Shown one piece after another: positions 51,504 through 61,866 of a stretch of 64,000 bases of DNA. The position numbers and the translations under genes are program-made. Every line of letters starts with the position of its first letter. Positions within the stretch are counted from its first letter, which is position 1. A model generated the notes under the pieces. The model was given only the letters and a program-made list of their open reading frames with translations, did not search any database and was not told the DNA's origin. The DNA is from Diphasiastrum complanatum (taxonomy: Eukaryota; Streptophyta; Lycopodiopsida; Lycopodiales; Lycopodiaceae). Where the stretch lies: NCBI GenBank assembly GCA_029204225.1, contig CM055099.1, positions 60,641,449-60,705,448 on the forward strand, in the 5' to 3' direction.

Positions 51504-53130
51504 CAAGTGTGCTTGTTTGTGTGTGCTCATGCTTGCAATACTAATAAAGCATGGGCTTTACCTAAATTGCACACGTAGCCCTCTCATTTCTATCTTGAAA
51601 GGAAATTATGAGGTTTCAAAATTATCAAGCATCCAGATTTTTCCTCCATTGCTAGGCCATCCAATGATGTTGGCTGAGTTGGTTAGCTTGGCATCCAAAG
51701 TTTCTTTGGTCCTAGGTTCATGCCCGCCTTGGAAACCAAGATGCATTGCAAGTAGGCCTTTATTCCAATCAGGCTTTGGTGGTAAACACAACCTCGACCG
51801 ACCCCTCACACCTTACCTAAAGCAGACATTTCAACTTGGAGGCCCCAAACTCTTGGCTTGAAAAGGTCAATCAAACAAAATCAGAATAATGTAAATGACC
51901 AATAGATGTGAGGATCATGAATTCTTTTTCGTGGTATTTTTAGTATCATTCTATAACAGGGAGGGACAAGTAGTGATGAAGTTGCAGTTTAGAACTCACT
52001 TAAAATGCTCTAAATGGAGCTTTAAGTACATAATTCACTGATGTACAGTTGTGATACAAGGCATACTAGAATCACATGTTTTCCCCGATTTCTATGTTGG
52101 TTTTGTGAATCAAAAGTTCTTGACTAGAAAGAAAGCCACATAACTAAATGTAACAAAAGCTCGCTGATTCTAAATCTCGTAAGCCTTTTTAGTGGACATA
52201 CACATCTATATAAAAGAACAATAGAAGCATACCGGGGGATGACTCCCAGATGCCAAATGCATTGTGATGTCTTTCTTAACAAACATGAACTTTTTCCATC
52301 CATTTTGATCGGAAATTAACATATAGTGTTCCAAGTCAAGGAAAGTACATCAAAATTGAAATACACACTGCAGTTCTATGAAGAGCATCATATGAAAATG
52401 ATGTCTATAGAAATTGTCTTTTAAGAAAATAACCGACTTTTGAGATACACAATAACAACCAGATAGACTCTGTTACTATTCCAGTCAATGACAAGAAGAT
52501 GTTTATTGATTTTCGAGGATGCTCCTTGTCTCACACAATGCTTTACTGCTTCAAGTTGAAGCTCTGAAGTTTCTTCCTGAGAAGAAACAGCTGACTATAC
52601 CATAAACACAAAGTGACTAAAAACAAACTGCAAGCATACAATCTTAGATTTGTAAAACCAAATGCCAATGTCCAAAGGATGGCCCATATATGCATTCAGA
52701 GTGTTTCCAACTGACACATTAGCCTCTCTATATTTGAAAGCACAAGCCCTAAGAAGCTGCATTTTCAGCATTGTGAATCTATTCAAAGCCCCTTTTAAAA
52801 TAATGAAACAACCCAATCCTTAAAATGTTCATTCATGAACCAGCAAAATCAACGTTGGGAAAAAGTGAATCTCACATAGCAGATTAATATACTGATAGAA
52901 AAAGAACAGGTTCGAAGAAGCTCCAGATAGTCAAGAATAATCAAAGTGCTTAACCCTATAGAGAATTGTCTCCTGCTGTTATTTTAAGACCCGAGGATCT
53001 ATAAAGGTTCAAAATATAAACAAACCTGGCAGCTTACTACAGATGACAGGTAAAAGTTCATGCCTGCAGCCCTAAAACAAGGAATGTCTGATAACAGAAG
53101 CATACATGAAATCCTCCAAGCTTCCAACTG
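50368..53130. other. Unannotated region upstream of the window's PB1 gene end
   Basis: No gene recognised. GA-rich microsatellites lie at about 51346-51377 and 51472-51499. Between 50930 and 51240 a block like TTTCAAAAACTTCTAGGAGAGAG recurs three to four times. The right end may hold 3' untranslated sequence of the PB1 gene. Confidence 0.4.
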
Positions 53131-55476
53131 CTAATTCCTCATCACAGGTTGAGGAACATGTTGCCAGCCTTCGATTGGGGTTAACTGGGCCTCGGTAAAA
53201 ATCTCTTGGAGTGGGAGCAAGGTAGCATCATGCAAGGGCATTGGAAGATCCTCAAAGGGGCTAATAACTTTATACTGAGGAGGCACTTTTGAGGAATTTT
53301 CTACATAATGTACTTGTGGCATAGAAGGATCGTATAGCACATGGCTTCCAGGATCGACAACTGGATCTACCTGATAGGCAAACTGCTGCCTGAAGCTTTG
53401 CTGAACTGGCCTAGGCGGTCTTTCTTCGGCAGGTACCATATGTTCTTGAAATCCTGAAGATAATTGCTCTCGGAACCTGGAAGGTAATTGAGTTCCATGA
53501 GGGCTCTGAGAAGCTGTTTGATCTCTAAAAGGAACGACCTTGATCTGTTGCTGAGTAACTGAAAGCTGCTGATCAGGATAAATTATGTTGGGAATGTACT
53601 GCCTTTGCACCTGAGCTGAGTGAGGAGGGGGTGCTACATAATTAGGTGCAAAATTATCAGACATCCTCACCGCATTTGGTGCAGAAGCAACACGAAGAAT
53701 GGATTCAGCAGGCACTGGCGTCAATCCAGGTCTTGGAAGGAAGCCGGGCGTCTGAGGCACAAGCTTAACGCCCTCATAGAACTGCTGCTGCTTATCTTCG
53801 GCCTGCCAAAAGGCAGTGGCGTTGGATCTATTGCTAGAAACAAAGTGTGTCGGCAAATTTTGCTGATAATAGTGTGGTTGCCCAGCTGGATCGGATGCTC
53901 TTCTCTGCATGAAGATAGTCCCCTCTGCTTGATAACCTTCCTGTGACTGTTTGAAGACATTATCATCATTCTGATGCCCCTCCCCGCTCAAGTGAAGTTC
54001 GGGCTGCTGTTGTTCAGAGGATGCCTGCCAATTAGGAGGTTTTTGAAAAGTCACGTTTTGACTATCCTCAAATTTTGGGCGTGGCTTATTAAATTCAACA
54101 TCTTGTTTTTCTAACACCCGGTCTTGACCTGGAAGTACGATTCTGCTCTGCTGCCCACCGCTTTCATCTTGAAATTCTGCAGTTTTTCGTTTATCTGTAA
54201 GATCTGAGGCACTCTGTGGATGTGAAACATTCAAAAGAACCTGGTATTCATCCTCTGGCTTGTGTTCATCCACAATCTCTTCTGCTTGAGCGAGTGAGCC
54301 ATCCAATGATTGTTTGCTAACTTCTGTGTATTCATGCGACAGGTTGCTCAGGTTGGATTCTATCTCTTCTATCGCGGATAACAGCTTAGAATCTTTCGAA
54401 TCAGACATGGCCGCCGTTTGATTCTGCGAAACGGAGAGGCCAAAGGCATTGCTAATATTGGAAGTATCTTTTGGAACAGGCAACTCTAGAAAATCCTGAT
54501 GGCTGCTCTCAACGGAGTACTGACGCAACACCATACCCTTTGGAAGTTCATCTCGGGATATCTCAACTAACGGCACGTAAGTAGATGCTGGCTGATTCGA
54601 TTCGGGAATACGAGTTGAAGGTGAAATTTGCGAAGTAGGTTCTTTTGGAGTCGTAGATTCCAAGACAGAAATCATGGGTTTTTCCGTCGATTCTTTCAGA
54701 AACTGCTTTTCCTTCACGGTTTCATCCAATGGTAAAGAGACAGTCAGCGGCTGTGCGATCGTACTCGGATCGATCGGAAGTGCCGGCTGCTGTTCGGGCA
54801 CAGTCTTCTCAAGAATTTGAAAGGTTGTCTGATGAGAATCGGAAACGATTAAAGGAAGAACAGCCGGATTGTGGTCATGAGTAGCAAGAGCGTCCAAACC
54901 GAACAAAAAATCAGGCATGTGCGTTGCTGCTGTAGCCGAACTCTGCCGTTTAGAGGTGGAAGCCAAGCCATTAACCGCATCCAAGAACCGCTGCTCCGCA
55001 TTCCTCGAATCTTCAAGAGCATCTGCCGCATTCTGCTCCTTGGCAGGAAAGAGGAAAAGCCGAAGCCTACAAGAAGCATCCCTAGACTCCAACCGATCAA
55101 ATTCTTCCATCATATTATCAAGATCCTCATCACAAATGATCGAAACAAGAACATCGAGATCCTCATTTGGCAGTTGATACTTGGCCACCACAGCCTTGCC
55201 ACACAGCCTGCCAAGCTTAGACATCAGATCTACAAACGAAATACTCCGCAACACCACCAGAATGCGCGTTTCCCCTCCAACATACCTCAACTGATTATCA
55301 TGAGGCCGGGGCATTATTCTTCCACCATAGCTGCACATCAGTTTCACCTTCAAAGACGCCCCCAGGTCATCAGATTTGATGGAATTCTGATCCTCCGACA
55401 TGGCACCTATGCGAGGAGAAGACGACTGCGACATGTAAGTGCTCACAGAATCCATGCTCCGATTCTTCACCTCCAT
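53131..55476 (-). CDS. PB1-domain (octicosapeptide/Phox/Bem1p) protein
   Basis: The frame reads on the minus strand from ATG 55476 (MEVKNRSMDS) to TAG at 53131, 781 residues. The frame is open 25 codons further up to a TGA but has no ATG there, so 55476 is the first usable start. The PB1 domain lies at about residues 43-142. A Lys-containing first strand (KVKLMCSYGGRI) is followed by GGETRILVVLRSISF, then the acidic OPCA motif PNEDLDVLVSIICDEDLDNM. Having both lets it act as a two-faced oligomerisation module. The remaining 640 residues are low-complexity, rich in Ser, Gln and Pro, with no further domain, as in other plant members. It appears to be a single coding exon. The function is not known beyond protein-protein interaction. 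Confidence 0.85.
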   Translation of the reverse strand: MEVKNRSMDSVSTYMSQSSSPRIGAMSEDQNSIKSDDLGASLKVKLMCSYGGRIMPRPHDNQLRYVGGETRILVVLRSISFVDLMSKLGRLCGKAVVAKYQLPNEDLDVLVSIICDEDLDNMMEEFDRLESRDASCRLRLFLFPAKEQNAADALEDSRNAEQRFLDAVNGLASTSKRQSSATAATHMPDFLFGLDALATHDHNPAVLPLIVSDSHQTTFQILEKTVPEQQPALPIDPSTIAQPLTVSLPLDETVKEKQFLKESTEKPMISVLESTTPKEPTSQISPSTRIPESNQPASTYVPLVEISRDELPKGMVLRQYSVESSHQDFLELPVPKDTSNISNAFGLSVSQNQTAAMSDSKDSKLLSAIEEIESNLSNLSHEYTEVSKQSLDGSLAQAEEIVDEHKPEDEYQVLLNVSHPQSASDLTDKRKTAEFQDESGGQQSRIVLPGQDRVLEKQDVEFNKPRPKFEDSQNVTFQKPPNWQASSEQQQPELHLSGEGHQNDDNVFKQSQEGYQAEGTIFMQRRASDPAGQPHYYQQNLPTHFVSSNRSNATAFWQAEDKQQQFYEGVKLVPQTPGFLPRPGLTPVPAESILRVASAPNAVRMSDNFAPNYVAPPPHSAQVQRQYIPNIIYPDQQLSVTQQQIKVVPFRDQTASQSPHGTQLPSRFREQLSSGFQEHMVPAEERPPRPVQQSFRQQFAYQVDPVVDPGSHVLYDPSMPQVHYVENSSKVPPQYKVISPFEDLPMPLHDATLLPLQEIFTEAQLTPIEGWQHVPQPVMRN

Positions 55477-55910
55477 ACTTCTGCCTCTGCCGCTGCCGCT
55501 GCTGCTGCTAAGATCCGCATCATCCACAGCGCCGGCCAGCGGTTTGGCCACCGCAATTGATCACCATATCCGCCACCAATTCCAGCGCAGCAAAAGAGAT
55601 GGATGGATCGAGCCAGGATTTGGATCGAGCGCATCAACCACCATAACCGAAACGTCACCTCTCTCGATTTCCTGCCCTCGACATTTTCTTTCGCATCCTT
55701 CGAAACTGAAGCGATCCTGTCACCATCAAAAACACTCCCCCCCCCCCCCCTCCTTTTCTCCCGCCGCCTTCTCGCCTCCTTCCTCCCTCCTCCCATGGAT
55801 GTAAAACATGCTGTCCCGGCGCAGGAGGAGGAGGCGCAACCAGTTGCGGACACGCGGCGCTTCAACCTTTTGTGGGAAGAGAGCCCCCCGGCCCCAGGCC
55901 CCAGAGGTTA
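55477..55910 (-). promoter_or_regulatory. 5' untranslated and promoter-proximal region of the PB1 gene
   Basis: GC-rich, with CT/CC-rich stretches including a C-run at about 55738-55751. A 132-codon minus-strand frame (55467-55865) overlaps the start in another frame and is Arg/Gly/Ala-rich without conserved motifs. I treat it as leader sequence or an upstream frame, not a gene. Confidence 0.45.
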
Positions 55911-55984
55911 GCCTTTGGCCCTTGAGAGGCCACCAGCCCACCTTGGGGCCAGGGCGGTAGTCGAGGTGGAAGGCCCTACCTTTG

Positions 55985-56165
55985 CCATTGCCTACCACTG
56001 ACGATATATGTGTTGAGGTTGGTCAATGGAGTTTAAAATAAAGTGGATAAAATTTGGAGGGGATCTCAACTTTTGAGGGTTGGATCTTAGCTCATGGCTC
56101 AACTACCCAACTTGCAAGTGATTCGGATAATGCATGTGTGTAAAAGCAAAAGCAAAAAGTGTGTG
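55985..56165 (+). repeat. Dispersed repeat family R, copy 3
   Basis: TATGTGTTGAGGTTGGTCAATGG, TCTCAACTTTTGAGG and GCTCAACTACCCAACTTG follow the family consensus seen at 30896 and 31920 on the opposite strand. It is shortened at the right. Confidence 0.65.
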
Positions 56166-56869
56166 GCATGTTTGCATGGTTTACCCAATTCATACTCTTT
56201 TTTTTTGGGTCACATGTTCATGCATTCCGATACAAGCAGCAGACAGGTTGGTGGTTGGCCTACGCAAGCCATCGAGCAGAGGAGAACAATGCGAGCGGGA
56301 GACATGTTGGCATGTTCGAGCCCTCGAGCAGAGGAGAAAAAAGAAGGAATGACTAGAGGAGGTGTACAATGCTTTGAGAAACGATTATGAGAAATTGAAA
56401 TGTTTGTCTATCCAGCCAAAAGACTGCTCCATGAAACGTCCACTTGCGCAATACACATTTGCTTCCTCTCCAAGTGGATTCAAGGACGTTTTACCAAGAA
56501 CATAACTTGGTTGTGAATGACAATCCTTAGTTTTTGTGGATTTTTTAAGTTCAGAAGTTCATCATATCAGTTTAGAATATGAGGTTACCGAAAGTTGTCT
56601 GCAAAAATAATCAAACAACAATGGCAGGAAGCGGGAAAAGTTTAATGGTCGTATCATTTTTTCACTTTTAGATTGAAGCCTGTATACGTTCTGTGGAGAG
56701 CTTTGGAGCATTAATTACCCTTGGGTCACGTTGAGGAATATGATGATTTACCTAGGATTGTTTCATGACAGAAGCAGTCGCAGCAAATTCTACAGTATTT
56801 CAATTTAGGAACTTTATGTATATAGGGCTTAGTAGAAAGGTAGAAAGGAGGCGAGCTTATTGGCCTCAT

Positions 56870-57500
56870 CTTGTAAAGGCAACAACACTATGTGTTGAGT
56901 TTGGTCAATGGAATTTGGAAGAAAGTCAACATTAAAGGATAAATTGTGAAGACGGTCTCAACTTTGAGGCTTGGACCTTGATGGATGGCTCACTTACCTA
57001 ACATGAAAGTGTACGTGCATAAAAAAAGTAAATCATGTTGGAGGTTGTCCTCATTTCAAGGGCTAGTTCTGCTTTGTATTATTTGTTGTGTCTACATGTC
57101 ATGCAAGAACAAATGACGTTATTTCATATTCGAATTAGGCTTTTCTGGTGTTAAAAAAAAAAAAAAACATGTGTATAGATGGTTGTTTTCTTTTTGTATG
57201 AGTTCATTTTCACACTTGTTGTGTTCATTTGTTGTTTATTATTTTAACTTAATAATTAGGGTGTTTGAATTTTTTGCAGGTTGGATGAGTTGATGGATTG
57301 AGGTGTGAATACTTAAATGTGAACACTTTGAATACTTATCGTAAAACTCTGAATATTGATCTTAATACTCTGAATATTAATCGTGAAATTCTGAATACTG
57401 ATCGTGAAACTCTGGATATTGATCGTGATACTTTGAATACTTTGACTGTGAATATTCAATATCAATCATCTATATGTTGATTGTGAAAATTTTGAAAATT
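56870..57500 (+). repeat. Dispersed repeat family R, copy 4, with GATCGTGAA units
   Basis: Begins AAAGGCAACAACACTATGTGTTGAG and continues as copy 3. From 57300 it becomes a chain of degenerate units of about 21 bp (CTGAATATTGATCGTGAAA). The inverted counterpart is 30250-30370. Confidence 0.65.
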
Positions 57501-59936
57501 AATCATGAATATTCTAAATATTTATTATGAATATTTCGAATTATGTTTTTGAATATTCTGAATAACAATTATGAAAAAGCTCATTTATGAAAAACGATCA
57601 TAAAATCAAAAGTATTTTCAAATCATGAAAACCATTATTGTAAACTACCTCTATAAATATTAATTTTCAAAATTGTAGGTAGCCAATCATGAAAACCATT
57701 ATTGTAAATTGCCTTTGTAAATATTAAATTGCAAAATTATGGGTAGTCAAAATTGTGGGTAGTCAATCATGACTTTTGTAAATTGTGAAACTATGGATAT
57801 TGATTTTGTATAGTGCAATTGTGAACAATGAAATGGCAATTCAATTGATTATATCGAATTGTGAAATTAGTGAATATTGAATCATGATTTTTATGATTAT
57901 TTTCATGAATACTATAATCAAATTTGTTAAAACAGATTGTGAATTGTGAGTAAAATCATAAACAATAAATCATGATATTAATTTTTTGAAATTGTGAACG
58001 TGCATCATGAAATCGTAAATATTACATCATAAAATTCACGAAGAACATTAAGTTTGGAATTTTTATAGTGAGCTATAAAATCACAAATACTTAACAATAA
58101 AATTAAACTGTCATTACTTTTATGAAAATTGACTGCAATATAGTAAATCTACTATTCCAAAATTCATGTATGATTTTGTGACTATATTTGATTGTGAGAT
58201 TGTCCCATGATAAATACTTATTATTGTCAAATGAAGACTAAAATTGTTGAAAATCTAAAATCATTAATATTATATAGTCAATAATGAAAATCATATCACA
58301 AAATAATCATTGTTGATAAAAATAAAAAAACCATTTCAATTACAAAACACCAAGGCCTTTGTGGTATACCACAATGTCCTTGTTTAGATTTTTTTAAGTA
58401 AATTTCGTGCACTTTTAACCTTTCGCAACTCAAAAGGGGCTGTAACAAAAAAATTGCATGGAAAATAAAAATTCCCAAATTTTTGTGGAGGCCTCAAACA
58501 CGAATGTTTTAACTTTTCAATGTAAAACATCAAAAACTAACTTTAGATATTGTAATTTGTCCAAGGCTTGGAGTTTGCACTCGCAATTCCAAGGTCCTTC
58601 AAGATTTTTTGGCCTTTTTAACCTTTTGGAAACACTTATATGTTTTTCCCTTGGAGAGTATTATGCTCGAGACAAGAGGATTGGTGGACCAGTGGTAATG
58701 TTGTGGTCTCACATGGAAAAGGGCAAAGTCCATTTCAAAATATGTACTTAACTTCCCAATTTGGCAGCTCATATCCTTCCATGTCATTGTGATAGCTTCT
58801 TTCATCGTCTAGATTCAAATTAGATAAGGTATTTTTGTCTTTTATTACAACGATGAGAAAGGGGCCACCAGGTACCTCTATCTTGAGTTACCCCAAATTG
58901 GCACCTTTCAATGCCACCTAGGGGCAACTCTCACCCAAAGCCACTCCATGTGAAACCGCCCTAAAGTCCCACTAGAGGTGCTTGTCCCTTTGGGCTCCTA
59001 TCCTTGCATAGTTCCCACATAGGTCTAACGCCCCACCTACAAAGTAGCTACTTTATGATGTACCTAAACAACTCCCAAGTTTGCTTGGGTAAGTCATTAA
59101 TTCCATACAGACCTATTTAGGTAGCTCGATCTCACAAGGTCTTATGTTGTGGGCAAGACGACTTGTCATGGCCTATGTTTATGCAAGCTAAAATTTAGAG
59201 GCCAAGGCTTTTTCTTGGAGCCTCACCCTTAAGTAGGGCACTCACTAGTAGAATTTCTTGAGGCATAACTCTATCATGTACATAAAAGAGCAAAAATCAA
59301 AATTTATCATTACCAAAAAAAGGGAGAATGCTTGATGAGGGCGGCATCCCAAGGCCCCTTCAAAGGCCATTACAACAAGTGACGCGTTACAACACTTAAT
59401 GTTAGCTTTGAAAAAAAATTGGTATTTCTTTTATGTCTTGATGAATTCATTTTGGACTAACCTTTCGTTCAAAAGGTTCATCCACATAATTAGTTTAATT
59501 GCATTTTGGTGAACTTGCACGTGAGTTAAAAAGAAAAACCAAAAGGTTGACATTAGGTCATAGGAATAAGAAGGCCAATATCAAAATATTCCCTTTGGGT
59601 AGAAATGAAGGAATAATAAGGTCAAACTTAGTATAAAAGCCAAATCATTAAAACCACCTTCCTAAATTAGTCATATAATATATTTTGAAGGTTTGAAAAT
59701 CCTTGCACATGCACTCAACTATCATATCAAGTTGAATTTTATAGAAGAAGGATGAAAACTATGCCCTTCATTAAGAAAGTCAAGCATGTCTTTCAAATTC
59801 CAAGCCATTAGAGGCTAAAAATTTGATCTCTCAAGCATCTCAAAGCCTTTTGCAAACAAATTTTGAATATATTTGAAAGTGAATTTTTTCTCTAATACAA
59901 TACTCAAATTATTCAAAGATATTAATTGACTGCAAT
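57501..59936. other. AT-rich unannotated DNA
   Basis: No gene recognised. The left part (to about 58300) continues the AATCATGAAA-type wording of repeat R in decayed form. The rest is unremarkable. Confidence 0.4.
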
Positions 59937-60118
59937 TTTTTTTTTTTTGCATACATGATTAAGCATTTAGTGGTTGTTATAAACAACATATATACAACCT
60001 CTCAATGCCATCTATGGAGCTAAGCTAATTAGACGTCACTACGCAGAGGTCAAGATTCGAGCCTGCGCTTTTCCGATGGCAATCAACAACTCTGCCCATA
60101 CACCCGACGACGATTAAC
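59937..60118 (-). mobile_element. tRNA-derived SINE
   Basis: On the minus strand, GGGCAGAGTTGTTGAT (60097-60082) resembles a Pol III A box. AGGCTCGAATCTT (60064-60052) resembles a B box, about 30 bases further on, as in a tRNA. The body runs to a run of A (T-run on the plus strand at about 59938-59949). Imperfect flanking repeats ATTGCAAGTTAAT and ATTGCAGTCAATTAAT fit a target duplication. Length is about 180 bp. I cannot assign the SINE family. Confidence 0.5.
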
Positions 60119-61330
60119 TTGCAATTAGAAAAGTTCATTTTAACGTTCTAATAACAATCGAGATTATAAAAATGTCATCCGATATAGTTTTGCCCATCAC
60201 ACTACAAATTGAATAAACAATGTCAAGTAAAGACCAAGACAAGCACTTATGCTCTAACCCACTTGGTAAGTCATTGACATCTCCAAGCCCTTGAGCTTGC
60301 AATTTAGGCTTGCACGTCATGAACTTGCTAGAACAAGGGATGCATCAACTCATCACAAAATAAAATCAAATCAAATCGTAACATGTAATTAGTTTTCATC
60401 TCTTTAAGGAAATTTGAAAAACAAATGGCATTTGAAGGCCACAAGCTCTACTAAGGGTTGTTTTCACACCCAACGAGGGCCCAACAATGATGTTGAGTCA
60501 TACTTATCCCTCGTCATGAACCCTCCATTTTACACATAAACCTGTATGGGAGACCTTTATTCTCACTCCTTTATCCTATATGAGTCACAAGGATGTTCTC
60601 CCACCTAAGGAATTCAAAATAAACTGCCCCTAAAAATAGGGGCCCTAGGGCATGTGGAGATGTCGGGCAATACTACTTGGCATAACCCCCCCCCCCCCCC
60701 CCCCCCCCATGTCAACATTTTTAAGCCAAGTCATTTGCCACATGGAAGGCCTCACTTTTCTATGTGAAATGGGGCAAGGGCCTTCCTGATTTTCCTCTCC
60801 AATGAATGTTGAGTCTTTTGACAAATAGACATGCCCTACGATTATTTGAAAACACCGTAACTAATCCATATCATAAGTGCATGATTGGCAACATCAAACT
60901 TCAAATTTATGACATTAGGTCATCCCACCAACCAATGTGTCAATCTTAAGCTTGAACCTTAGCGTCACTACCAAGATTTATAGTCATAAATATGTTGGAT
61001 ATAAAAATATTCCCTTGACTCCTCCATAGGTCCTCTAAAAGTGTTGAAATTTGGCAAGCAGTTTTGCACGTAGAACCTCATTCTAAATGCTTGTGAAGGG
61101 GTTGAGCTATACGCAAGCCTAAGCCCTTTATCAAAACATGATGGAGGTCTCAAAGTTAGAATAAGACAAGTGTAAAAATTACAGCAAATAAGGATCCTAA
61201 AACACTTGAAATGATGAGGGAAACAATAGATTATGATTTCATAAGATTAGCACAAGTTGAACCATCAAAATCCATCAAAAATCTATGCTTGAACCTCACT
61301 AAATGGCCCAAATCCTTGAAGAAGGCTTCA
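60119..61330. other. Unannotated region with a C23 run
   Basis: No gene recognised. A pure C23 run lies at 60686-60708. Confidence 0.45.
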
Positions 61331-61399
61331 CACGTGTGAAAGTACGGCCTCCCACAGTCTGAGTACTGTACACCGTACCTACATTCAATCCTATAATCA

Positions 61400-61852
61400 T
61401 TAGTAATCACAAGTACTCAAACAATCATGAACATAGAGAGCAATTGCATCATTATGAGAGAAAAAACATGAAATTGCTTGATTGATTTTGGTGAGATATC
61501 ATCACCTATATATACATGATCCATCACGGTTTTGGGCAGGTATGAGTAGCCCTAAACCTATCCCTAATGCTAATTTTGGTGGATCTTTCATCCCTACCAA
61601 GTTAGGGTTGGAATCTTGGAGATCCCTCAACAACGCAAAAATTACCAAAAATAGCTCCTATTTTTTCTCCCTTGTATCTAAGCATAATTTGGACTCATTC
61701 CAAAGGTTCTAATACTTAGGTCTACTTGAGAACATCCTTATGAATGGAATCCTATGCTATTTGGCACGTGTGACAAGCCACATCATGACCATCTAACTAT
61801 TTACAAGTCATATGACCAAAACTAGTCAAGCTAGAATTGTGAATTTTTAACA
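61400..61852 (-). repeat. 3' LTR of the minus-strand copia element (end uncertain)
   Basis: On the minus strand it starts at 61852 with TGTTAAAAATTC just after the purine tract GTGAGGAGGAG. It contains TGTATATATAGG (about 61510), a promoter-like TATA box. The far end is not fixed because the other LTR lies outside the window. Confidence 0.65.
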
Positions 61853-61866
61853 CTCCTCCTCACTAT

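Noticed and set aside
53620-55560. Plus-strand frames of 108, 229 and 86 codons
   Set aside because: Shadows of the PB1 coding sequence on the opposite strand.
60040-60110. Functional tRNA gene
   Set aside because: Pol III boxes are present but no complete cloverleaf can be formed, and a poly-A tail with flanking repeats points to a SINE.
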